A stretch of 64,000 nt of DNA from Verrucomicrobiota bacterium (GTDB taxonomy: Bacteria > Verrucomicrobiota > Verrucomicrobiia > Opitutales > Opitutaceae), in assembly GCA_023426435.1 (NCBI GenBank), contig JAFAAS010000053.1, forward strand, positions 1 to 64,000. Direction: 5' to 3'. The notes beneath the pieces were generated by a model that searched no databases, was not told where the DNA came from, and saw nothing but the letters and a program-made list of their open reading frames with translations. Of this stretch, positions 26,377 to 34,600 are shown piece by piece. Position 1 is the first letter of the stretch. Each line of letters opens with the position of its first letter. Both the position numbers and the translations under genes were made by a program.

Positions 26377-27087
26377 TTACCACGGCAACGCGAGCATGAG
26401 GCGCATGGTGAGCGGTTTTTTGGCGAGCGGGCGGCGGGCGAGGCGGTGGAAGAGGCGCGGGATGGGTGGGAGGGCGGCTTGCCAGGCGCCGCGTTCGCGC
26501 CAGGCATCGGCGCGCGAGTAGCCGGAGTGGCGGGGATGTTGCACCTCGATGCGATCGTCGATCACGGTGGACCAGCGGTGGTGGCGGGCGATGTAGCCGA
26601 GTTGGACCTCAAGGCCCCCGCCGCGGGCGTTCAGGCGGGTGTCAATCGGGCAGAGTTGATGAAGAATGCTGCTGCGAACGGCGAAACAGAAACCGTCGAC
26701 GAACGTGACGCGGCGGACGGTGCCGGTCTTGCGATTGCGCATCTGCGGTTGGTCGGAGTGCGAAGCGGAAGGCGCGTAGATGCCGATCCATGGACGGGTG
26801 AATGCGCGGCGGGCGAGTTCGATTATGCGAGCGTGGTCGTCGCAGGCGACGTCGGAGCACCAGATGAAGAGGGGATCGTCGGGCGCGAAGTGTTCGGTGC
26901 GTTCGGCGACGGCGTTGAGCAGGCCGGAGTAGTAAACGTTGGGAAGGGCGAGGTCGAAGCCGCTGCGCTCGAGCGGGGTGAGCGTGGACCCGCTGTCGAT
27001 CGCGATCGTGCGGGCGTGCGGGAGGAAGGCGCGCTTGAGATCGAGCGCTTGGGCAACATGGCCGTGATTGAGAATCGCGACGAACAT
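26377..27087 (-). CDS. Glycosyltransferase-like protein
   Basis: This 236-residue protein begins MFVAILNHGHVAQALDLKRAF and contains acidic segments (IWCSDVACDDHARI, FVDGFCFAVRSSI) and a late HPRHSGYSRADA, a layout like GT-A fold glycosyltransferases of the family 2 kind. The DxD-like position is not certain. It ends 50 bases before the AT-rich palindrome that precedes the ATP-grasp gene, on the same strand, and a hairpin terminator lies upstream of it. The predicted role in transferring a sugar is inference. Confidence 0.5.
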   Translation of the reverse strand: MFVAILNHGHVAQALDLKRAFLPHARTIAIDSGSTLTPLERSGFDLALPNVYYSGLLNAVAERTEHFAPDDPLFIWCSDVACDDHARIIELARRAFTRPWIGIYAPSASHSDQPQMRNRKTGTVRRVTFVDGFCFAVRSSILHQLCPIDTRLNARGGGLEVQLGYIARHHRWSTVIDDRIEVQHPRHSGYSRADAWRERGAWQAALPPIPRLFHRLARRPLAKKPLTMRLMLALPW

Positions 27088-27171
27088 GCCGAGTTGGAAG
27101 AGGACGGGGCGTCTGACCGGGTGGGTGGAACGGAGTTCGTTTCCGGGGGCATGGTCAGGGAAAACTGCATG

Positions 27172-27197
27172 AAAAAAGCGTGCATTTCTGCACGCTT
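27172..27197 (-). terminator. Rho-independent terminator
   Basis: GCGTGCA (27178-27184) and TGCACGC (27189-27195) pair around TTTC and are followed on the minus strand by six T residues. It sits 30 bases after the stop of the 71-residue protein gene. Confidence 0.88.
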
Positions 27198-27226
27198 CGT
27201 TTCGGTGAAGTGGAGTTGCCGGGGCT

Positions 27227-27442
27227 TTAGTTGCGCCAGCCCGCGTTGGCGGCGGCGACGGCTTGGAAGTAAACGGCGACGAGGAGATCGTCGGAGGCGG
27301 ATGTCGCGGACGTCTTGAGGCAGTCCGCCATGGTGACCGGCGCGGAAGAAGCGGAAGGCGAGAGCGCGGCGAGTTGGCGGGCCAGCGCGAGTCCGTCGGC
27401 CGGGTTGGCGGTGCGGAGGGAGGAAGGGAGGGAGTTATTCAT
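27227..27442 (-). CDS. Small hypothetical protein, 71 residues
   Basis: The frame starts with ATG at 27442 and encodes an Ala- and Ser-rich protein (MNNSLPSSLRTANPADGLAL to QAVAAANAGWRN) with one Cys and no signal peptide or membrane segment. No family is recognised. The case that it is real rests on the strong terminator 30 bases beyond its stop codon, on the same strand, with nothing else upstream for that terminator to serve. Its composition could suggest a small cytoplasmic helix-rich protein; no function is proposed. Confidence 0.55.
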   Translation of the reverse strand: MNNSLPSSLRTANPADGLALARQLAALSPSASSAPVTMADCLKTSATSASDDLLVAVYFQAVAAANAGWRN

Positions 27443-27640
27443 GTTAAAGGAAGTGAGAGTCGGGAAACGCGGCCCGGGATTGACCGGGACCGCGCGAGTG
27501 GGGCGGTCACGCGCCGGCGCGCAGCCAGAGCGGTGCGGCGATGAGGAGCAACTTCTCGAATCACGTGCTGGTGTTTCAGGACCTGCCGCTGCGGGTGGAG
27601 GGGTATGTGAAGTTCAAGTTCTGAGGGATCCGTCGGTATG

Positions 27641-27672
27641 CTCTCGGGTGTCGCATATGCGACACTCGAGAG
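27641..27672. promoter_or_regulatory. 32-base near-perfect palindrome
   Basis: Arms CTCTCGGGTGTCGCAT and ATGCGACACTCGAGAG mirror each other with a single mismatch. The inner 18 bases, GTGTCGCATATGCGACAC, are perfectly symmetric with no loop, which looks more like a protein-binding site than a transcript hairpin. It lies 53 bases beyond the katA stop codon. Confidence 0.6.
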
Positions 27673-27724
27673 CGCGGTTGGGGCGGGGCGGGTCTGGTGA
27701 GCGCGGGGGGCTGGGCGGGCGAGC

Positions 27725-29215
27725 TCATGGGCGAGCTGCGGGCGCGTGGGCGCCGAGTTGCGCGGAGAACGCGCTCAGGTCGAGACCGAGGGCTCGCGCG
27801 ACACCCAAGCCGTATTCCGGATCGGCGCGGAAGAAGTGGCAGATCTGGCGAAGCTGAATCTCCTGCGGCACGCCGGCCATGTGGCGGGCGATGTTGCCGA
27901 AGAGACGCTCGCGCTGAGCGGTGTCGAAGAGGCGGAAGAGATTGCCGGGTTGGGTGTAGTCGTCGTTGCCGGCGCGATGATTGTAGCGGTCGGCATCGCC
28001 CTCGAGTTTGAGCGCGGGCTCGTTGAAGGCGGGGCATTCTTTCGGGCCGTTGAAGGAGTTGGGCTCGTAATTGGGCGAGACGTCCTTGGAGAAGTCGAAG
28101 CGCATGGCGCCGTCGCGCTGGTAGTTGAACACGGGGCAGCGCGGGGCATTGACGGCGAGCTGCTGGTAGTTGGCGCCGATGCGGTAGCGTTGGGCGTCGG
28201 CGTAGGAGAAGATGCGTGCCTGGAGCATCTTGTCGGGCGAGAAGCTGACGCCTGGGATGATGTTGGACGGAGCGAGCGCGGCCTGTTCTACCTCGGCGTG
28301 GTAGTTCTGCGGGTTACGGTTGAGCTCGAGGATGCCGACCTCGATGAGCGGGAACTCGCCGTGCGGCCAGACCTTGGTGAGATCGAAAGGATTGAATTTC
28401 CACGTGCGGGCCTGCTCCTCGGTCATGACCTGGATGCAGAAGCGCCAGCGCGGGAAGTTGCGGTCGGCGATCGCGTGGAAGAGATCGGCCTGGGAGGACT
28501 CGCGGTTTTGTCCGACGACCTCGGCGGCTTCGGCGTCGGTGTAGTTGGCGATGCCCTGGAGGGATTTGAAGTGGAACTTCACCCAGTGGCGTTCGCCGAT
28601 GGCGTTGATGAAGGAATAGGTGTGGGAGCCGAAACCGTGCATTTGGCGCAGGTTGCGCGGGATGCCGCGATCGCTCATGAGGATGGTGACCTGGTGGAGC
28701 GACTCGGGGGAGAGCGACCAGAAATCCCAGGCGGCGACGTTGCTGCGGAGATTGGTTTGGGGGTCGCGTTTTTGCGTGTGGATGAAGTCGGGGAACTTCA
28801 GCGGATCGCGGAGGAAGAAGACGGGCGTGTTGTTGCCAACGATGTCCCAGTTGCCCTGTTCGGTGTAGAAACGAAGCGCGAAGCCGCGAACGTCGCGTTC
28901 GGCGTCGGCGGCGCCGCGTTCGCCGGCGACGGTGGAGAAGCGGAGGAAGGTTTCGCAGGTGTTGCCGACCTTGGAGAAAAGCTTCGCCGAGGTGTATTTC
29001 GTGATGTCGTGCGTGACGGTGAACGTGCCGTAGGCGGCGGAGCCCTTGGCGTGCACGACGCGCTCGGGAATGCGCTCGCGGTTGAAGTGCGCGAGCTTCT
29101 CGAGCAGGTGGAAATCCTGGAGAAGGACGGGACCGCGCGGACCGGCGGTGAGCGAATTCTGGTTGTCGCCGACCGGGATGCCGGAGGCGGTGGTGAGCTG
29201 AGGTGCAGTTGACAT
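27725..29215 (-). CDS. katA: Monofunctional haem catalase
   Basis: This 496-residue clade 3-like catalase breaks hydrogen peroxide down to water and oxygen in the cytoplasm. Active-site His55 (ERVVHAKGSAAYG) and Asn128 (VGNNTPVFF) are present, and the haem ligand Tyr338 lies in ARIFSYADAQRYRIGANY. The spacings match bovine catalase (74, 147 and 357). There is no signal peptide. It is divergent from an oxyR gene across a 115-base gap, the usual arrangement for peroxide-induced catalases. Confidence 0.96.
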   Translation of the reverse strand: MSTAPQLTTASGIPVGDNQNSLTAGPRGPVLLQDFHLLEKLAHFNRERIPERVVHAKGSAAYGTFTVTHDITKYTSAKLFSKVGNTCETFLRFSTVAGERGAADAERDVRGFALRFYTEQGNWDIVGNNTPVFFLRDPLKFPDFIHTQKRDPQTNLRSNVAAWDFWSLSPESLHQVTILMSDRGIPRNLRQMHGFGSHTYSFINAIGERHWVKFHFKSLQGIANYTDAEAAEVVGQNRESSQADLFHAIADRNFPRWRFCIQVMTEEQARTWKFNPFDLTKVWPHGEFPLIEVGILELNRNPQNYHAEVEQAALAPSNIIPGVSFSPDKMLQARIFSYADAQRYRIGANYQQLAVNAPRCPVFNYQRDGAMRFDFSKDVSPNYEPNSFNGPKECPAFNEPALKLEGDADRYNHRAGNDDYTQPGNLFRLFDTAQRERLFGNIARHMAGVPQEIQLRQICHFFRADPEYGLGVARALGLDLSAFSAQLGAHAPAARP

Positions 29216-29308
29216 GAAGTAACGAATGTTCGTCCCGGGCGCGTGGCGGCCCGCGGAGGAACCCGGAGATTATCAACTGGCCGGAAAATTGAGAAAGACT
29301 AAGTTCCG

Positions 29309-29332
29309 CTATCAGTAATAGGAAACGCCTAT
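29309..29332. promoter_or_regulatory. Candidate OxyR-binding site overlapping the oxyR start
   Basis: CTAT (29309-29312), ATAG (29318-29321) and CTAT (29329-29332) repeat the tetranucleotides of the OxyR consensus. The ATAG-n7-CTAT spacing is exact; the other interval is five rather than seven. The last CTAT overlaps the oxyR ATG at 29331, which would suit autorepression. Confidence 0.5.
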
Positions 29333-30209
29333 GGAGCTGCATCAACTACGCTACTTTGTCGCGGTGGCGCGCACGCGAAACTTCAGCCGGGCGGCGGAGC
29401 GGTGCCGGGTGGCGCAGCCCTCGCTCAGCCAGCAAATCATCAAACTCGAGGAAGGACTGGGGGAGCGGTTGTTCGAGCGGACGAAGCGGACGGTCGCGCT
29501 GACGCCGGCGGGCGAGATCTTCCGGGTGCATGCGGAGCGCGTGCTCGACCAGGTGGAGCTGGCGGGGGAGAGCGTGCGCGAAGTGAGCGGGATGATGCGC
29601 GGCCGGGTGGTGCTGGGCGCGTTGCCGACGGTGGCTCCGTATTATTTGCCGGGGCGGCTGCGGGCGTTTTCGAAGGCGCATCCCGGAGTCGAAGTCGTCG
29701 TGCACGAAGACACGACGGAGGCGCTGGCGCGGGCGGCGCTGGCCAAGGAGATCGATCTCGCGCTGGTGAGTTTGCCGGTCGAGCGGGCGGGTTTGGCGGC
29801 GCAGGAGTTTTTCGACGAACCGCTGCTCGTCGCGATGCCGGCGGGACACCGGCTGGCGACGCGCCGGGCGCTGACGCTGGACGATCTGGCGGAGGAGCCC
29901 TTCATCTTGATGAAGGAAGGACATTGTCTGGCGGGGCAGGCGTTGCAGTTCTGCCGGTTGAATGGATTTGCGCCGCGGGTGAGTTTTCGCAGTGCGCAGA
30001 TCGAGACGGTGCTCGCGTTCGTGGCGGAAGGCTGGGGCGTGTCGATTGTGCCGGCGATGGCGCGGAAGCCGGAAGTGAAAGGTGTGCGCTATCGGGCGCT
30101 GGGCGGGATGACGCGCGCGATCGGCGTGGTGCATCGAGAAGCGCGGCCGTTGAGTCTCGCGGCGCGGACGCTGGCCGAATTTCTGCGCGGGCGCGAGAAG
30201 CAGCAGTGA
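29331..30209 (+). CDS. oxyR: OxyR-type LysR-family peroxide regulator
   Basis: This 292-residue LysR-type activator has a winged helix at residues 1-60 (FSRAAERCRVAQPSLSQQIIKLE). In the sensing domain, Cys199 (EGHCL) and Cys208 (QFC) stand at the same positions and nine-residue spacing as the disulfide-forming pair of E. coli OxyR. The protein should therefore sense hydrogen peroxide directly. It is divergent from katA, its probable target. An ATAG-n7-CTAT motif overlaps the start codon. Confidence 0.95.
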   Translation: MELHQLRYFVAVARTRNFSRAAERCRVAQPSLSQQIIKLEEGLGERLFERTKRTVALTPAGEIFRVHAERVLDQVELAGESVREVSGMMRGRVVLGALPTVAPYYLPGRLRAFSKAHPGVEVVVHEDTTEALARAALAKEIDLALVSLPVERAGLAAQEFFDEPLLVAMPAGHRLATRRALTLDDLAEEPFILMKEGHCLAGQALQFCRLNGFAPRVSFRSAQIETVLAFVAEGWGVSIVPAMARKPEVKGVRYRALGGMTRAIGVVHREARPLSLAARTLAEFLRGREKQQ

Positions 30210-30327
30210 GGTGGGGTGTGGTCGGGCGTCTTTGGCGAAGCGGTTCGGGGCGTGCAATCGGCGGGAGGAAGAGTAGGGTCGATGCGCGACGGCGCTGGCG
30301 ATGAAGCGGCGGCGGGCGCGCTAATTT

Positions 30328-30600
30328 ATGGCTACTGCAATCGTATTATTGAAGATCGATCACCGGAAGGTGACGGGAACGGCGGAGAAGCTGCTGGAGA
30401 TCCGCGACATCACCGATGTGTATTCGGTGTCCGGTCGCTGGGATCTGCTGGCGATCATCAAGTGCGATTCGATCGACAAGATCGAATACGTGATCACGGA
30501 CGAGCTGTTGCGCACGGAAGGGATTGTCGAGAGCGAGACGATGTTCGCGTTTCGAAGTCTGGAGAAGCGCGAGGCGGGCGGAGCGGTGGACGTGGATTGA
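30328..30600 (+). CDS. Stand-alone Lrp/AsnC ligand-binding domain protein
   Basis: This 90-residue protein consists only of the RAM/AsnC effector domain (ATAIVLLKID, ITDVYSVSGRWDLLAIIKCDSIDKIEYVI) with no DNA-binding helix-turn-helix. Such single-domain proteins form ring-shaped oligomers that bind amino acids or related ligands in other bacteria; what this one regulates is unknown. It lies between oxyR and the LuxR-type gene, in the same direction, and is followed by a GC-rich hairpin. Confidence 0.85.
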   Translation: MATAIVLLKIDHRKVTGTAEKLLEIRDITDVYSVSGRWDLLAIIKCDSIDKIEYVITDELLRTEGIVESETMFAFRSLEKREAGGAVDVD

Positions 30601-30617
30601 GCCCGCGCCGGGCGAGG

Positions 30618-30643
30618 GCGCGCTCCCGCCGGAAGGAGCGCGC
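30618..30643 (+). terminator. GC-rich hairpin after the AsnC-domain gene
   Basis: GCGCGCTCC (30618-30626) and GGAGCGCGC (30635-30643) form a nine-pair stem 17 bases after the stop codon. No T-run follows, so it may be a repeat element rather than a true terminator. Confidence 0.45.
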
Positions 30644-30688
30644 GCGGCGTATTAAATATTAGGATACGCGATTTATTCGCGATCGAAA

Positions 30689-31570
30689 GTGAAGTCTGTT
30701 CTGGCCGTGCCGGCGAAAGTTGTTTCGCCTGTCGGCATGCGATTGAGAGACCTTCACGCCTTCAGCCGCGCGTGTGAAGCGCTCTACGCGCCCGGACTCC
30801 GGTTGGAGAATTTCGTGACGCGGGGCTTCGCGATGCTGCGGGCGATGGTGCCCAGCGAGTTTATCGCGTGTGGCGTGTTGGAGAAGAGCACGCGCCGGCT
30901 GACGATCGGATTCGATGCGGATCATCCGGATTTCGCGACGACGATGCCGGTGTTTGGCCGGTTGATGGATCGGTATGCGCTGTATGATTTCAATCCGACG
31001 ACGAACGGGGGGCGGCCGTATTGCCGGCGGCATTTCTTCACGGAGCGACAGTTTCGCGACATTGCGATGTATTCGGAAGTGTATCGGCCGCTGGGGATTT
31101 CGAATCATTGCGCGGTGCACGTGCCCTCGGTGCCGGGCGAGGTGCTTTATTATGGGATCGAGCGGGCGCGCGGTCCGGATTTCAGCGACGACGAGTTGCG
31201 TTTGATTGGGCTGGTTCAGGCGCAGTTGACGAACGCGCATGCGATGGCGCGGGCGCAGGCGACGGCGTTGGATGAGATTGTTGAACCGGAGTTGCTCGTG
31301 TGTGCGGGGCTGACGCCGCGGGAGGCGGACACGCTCTTCTGGATGACGCATGGGAAGAGCAATGCGGAGATCGCGATGATCCTCGGGCTGACGCTGGCGA
31401 CGGTGAAGAAATACGTGGCGACGCTCTTCGATAAAACGGGGACGGAGAACCGGCATGCGGCGATCGTGTGGGCGCAGCGGACGTGTTTGCAGTTGCGGCA
31501 TGCGGGCGCGGCGCCGCAGGGATTTGTGGAAGTGCCGGCGCCGCCGCATCGTCCCACGCCGCTGAGCTGA
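30689..31570 (+). CDS. LuxR-type transcriptional regulator
   Basis: This 293-residue protein has an N-terminal sensor-like domain of about 200 residues without a recognised ligand pocket (FVTRGFAMLRAMVPSEFIACGVL) and a C-terminal LuxR helix-turn-helix (LTPREADTLFWMTHGKSNAEIAMILGLTLATVKKYVATLFDK). There is no phosphoacceptor receiver domain. The start is a GTG at 30689; an ATG at 30737 is also possible. It sits 85 bases upstream of the giant adhesin gene in the same direction, so it may control that two-partner system (inference from position). AT-rich sequence at 30650-30685 may hold its promoter. Confidence 0.85.
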   Translation: MKSVLAVPAKVVSPVGMRLRDLHAFSRACEALYAPGLRLENFVTRGFAMLRAMVPSEFIACGVLEKSTRRLTIGFDADHPDFATTMPVFGRLMDRYALYDFNPTTNGGRPYCRRHFFTERQFRDIAMYSEVYRPLGISNHCAVHVPSVPGEVLYYGIERARGPDFSDDELRLIGLVQAQLTNAHAMARAQATALDEIVEPELLVCAGLTPREADTLFWMTHGKSNAEIAMILGLTLATVKKYVATLFDKTGTENRHAAIVWAQRTCLQLRHAGAAPQGFVEVPAPPHRPTPLS

Positions 31571-31655
31571 CGCGGCGCGGAGCGGTGAGGTGAGGGATGT
31601 CACTCCCTCCCAAAGTAGAGTGTCGGGTTGTCGTGCGAGCGAATAGACTGGGGCG

Positions 31656-34600
31656 ATGCGGTCCACGCTTCGCTCTTCCCTTTCCGCGCGCTCGTTCGCC
31701 GGTGCGCTGATGTTTGCTGCCGCGATTTCAGCGGTGAAAGGAAATCCCACGGGCGGCGCCGTGGTGGCGGGCGTGGCGGAGATTTCGGGTGGCGCGGGTG
31801 CGCTTACGATTCAGCAGGCGACGGCGCGGGCGGTGCTGCACTGGGAGGATTTTTCGATCGGTGCGGGCGAGTTGGTGCGGTTTGTCCAACCGGATGCTGC
31901 GAGCGCGACCTTGAATCGCGTGCTCGGCGGAAATCCCTCGTCGTTGTTGGGAAATATCGAGGCGAACGGGCAGGTGTTTTTGATCAATCCCAATGGCGTG
32001 TTGATCGGGCGCGATGCGCGGATCGATGCGGCGGGTTTTCTGGCGTCGACGTTGAATGTGACCAACGAGCAATTTCTTGCGGGCGGCGAGCTGGTGTTTT
32101 CCGGCGAGTCGACGGCGGCGGTGCAGAATCTTGGCGCGATCGACGTGCACGGCGGGGATATTTTCCTGATCGCGCGAAAGGTGGAGAATCGCGGCACGCT
32201 GACGGCGGAGAACGGGGTGGTGGGTTTGGCGGCGGGATCGGAAGTGTTGCTCACGACGGGTGGCGAGCAGCGGGTGTTTGTGCGGGCGGGCACGGCGCCG
32301 GGCGAGGTGGTGAATGCGGGCGATATTTCGGCGGCGACGGCGGAGTTGAAGGCAGCGGGAGGAAATCCGTATGCGCTGGCGATCAACAACACGGGCGTGG
32401 TGCGCGCGAGCGGAACGGAGACGCGCGATGGGCAAATCTGGCTGGTGGCGGGAACGACGGACGGGCTGGCGGGACGGGCGAGCAATACGGGAGAACTCGC
32501 GGCGAGCGACGTCGACGGACGCGGTGGATTTATCGAGACGAGCGGGGAGACGGTGGAGTTGGCGGGCGCGATTCGCACGGGCGAAGGCGGGCGATGGTTG
32601 ATCGATCCCACGGACGTGACGATCGACGCAGCGGCGGCCGCGACGATCGTGACGAGCGTGAATGCCGGCACGGATGTGACCGTGGAGGCCGACAACAACA
32701 TCACCGTGGCGGCGAATGTCGCGGCGAGCGGGACCGGCGATCTAGGCCTGAAGGCCGACATCGACCGATCCGGTGCAGGCACGGTGCTGTTCGATCCCGG
32801 TATCAAGGTGACGAATACAGGCGGGGGCGACGTGAAGATTTTCTATAATCCGACGAGCTACGCCGGGCCCACGAACTATGCTTCGAATGTGACGGTGTCC
32901 GGTGGCGGCAAGTTCACCGCTTACATGTGGGTGCATGACGTGGATGACCTGCAGGCGATCGCCACCAACCTCCGTGGGAATTACGCGCTCAGTGGAAATA
33001 TCGATGCGAGTGCGACAACGGAGTGGGACGACGGAAACGGTTTTGCGCCGTTGGGCAGCGATCCGCTGACCTCGAGCCGGCGTTTCGAAGGCGTGTTCGA
33101 TGGCCAGGGGCACTCGATCAGTGGATTAACCATCAATCGGCCCGGCATCAATTATGTGGGCTTGTTCGGCGCGGTAGGGCCGTCTGGGGAGATCAGCGAC
33201 GTGACCTTGGCCGCGGGCAGCGTGACAGGCAAAAATTCGGTGGGCATGCTGGCGGGCCGGAATTCCGGAACGATCGAGCGGAGTCACGCGAGCGGTGGTG
33301 TTTTTGGAGAAAGTAACGTCGGAGGTCTGGTGGGATTTGTCCAAGAAGGCTCCGTCAGCGAGAGCTCTGCGACGGGCGTCGTGACGGGCGGGTCGTATGC
33401 CGGTGGCTTGGTGGGATTCAGCAACATCAGTGTGATCCGCGAGAGTTTTGCGACGGGCGCGGTGAGCGGCACCAGGACGATCGGTGGACTCGTGGGCGAC
33501 AATGCGGGGACGAGCACGGTCGAGAACAGTTATGCGACCGGGGTGGTGACGGCCACGGAGGCTTATGCGGGTGGTCTCGTCGGCAGCAACAGCGGCACGA
33601 TTCGTGGCAGCCGTGCCGAAGGTGATGTGAGTGGTAAGAGTTTCTTCGTCGGCGGTTTGGCTGGACAGAGTTCGGGCCGTGTCAGCCAGAGTCACGCGAC
33701 CGGGAACGTCGAAGGTGAGAATGGTTATATCGGCGGCTTGGTGGGATATAATATCGGTCGCATCAGCCAGAGTTATGCGCGCGGCGACGTTTCTGGCAGC
33801 GGGGATCGGGTTGGCGGCTTGGTCGGTGCCAATTCCAGCCGAATCGGCCAGAGCTACGCGACGGGCGACGTATCTGGCAGCGGGAGTATGATCGGCGGCT
33901 TGGTGGGGTTTAGCGGCGAACTCGGCGGCGTGGACCAATCCTATGCGACGGGCGTGGTGACGGGAGGGACCTCGGTCGGCGGTCTGGTGGGGCGGGCGAA
34001 CACGGGATTCACGGTGACCCGGAGTTATTGGGATGCGGACAAGACGGCGGAGGGCGGCGCGGTGGGATCGGGAGCGATTGGGCTGACCACGGCGGATTTT
34101 CAGAACGGCGCGTTGCCGGCGGAGTTCGATGAAAGGTTTTGGGAGGCGTCGGCGGGGCGATATCCGGTGTTCAAGACGATCCTGCCGGCGGAGCCGGACA
34201 ACACGTTGTCGGGCGCGTTGGCGGACGCGGGGGCGGGGGTGGCATTGGATTTGGTGATCGGAGGCACGAAGGTCGCCTCGACGACGACGGATGCGGACGG
34301 AGCGTTTCGTTTCGAATACGAGGGGAGCTTTGCTCAGGGAGCGACGGCGCTCGTGTTTGTGTCGGGCGGTGGAGCGTCGGCGGGGAATCGCCTGGTGCCG
34401 CTGCATTCGTCGCTGATGGGCGGGGTCGAGCTGGAGAAAGGATGGGTGTGGGCGACGAGCGGAGCTTCGACGCTGACCGCGCTGCTGACCGATTGGGGTA
34501 ATACGTTAGGCAGTCTGACGAGCGACGGGATTCTTTTCTCGTTGGAGGGCGGATCGCTGGGGTTGAGCGAGGGGATCGGTTTGCGACTGGACCTGTCGGC

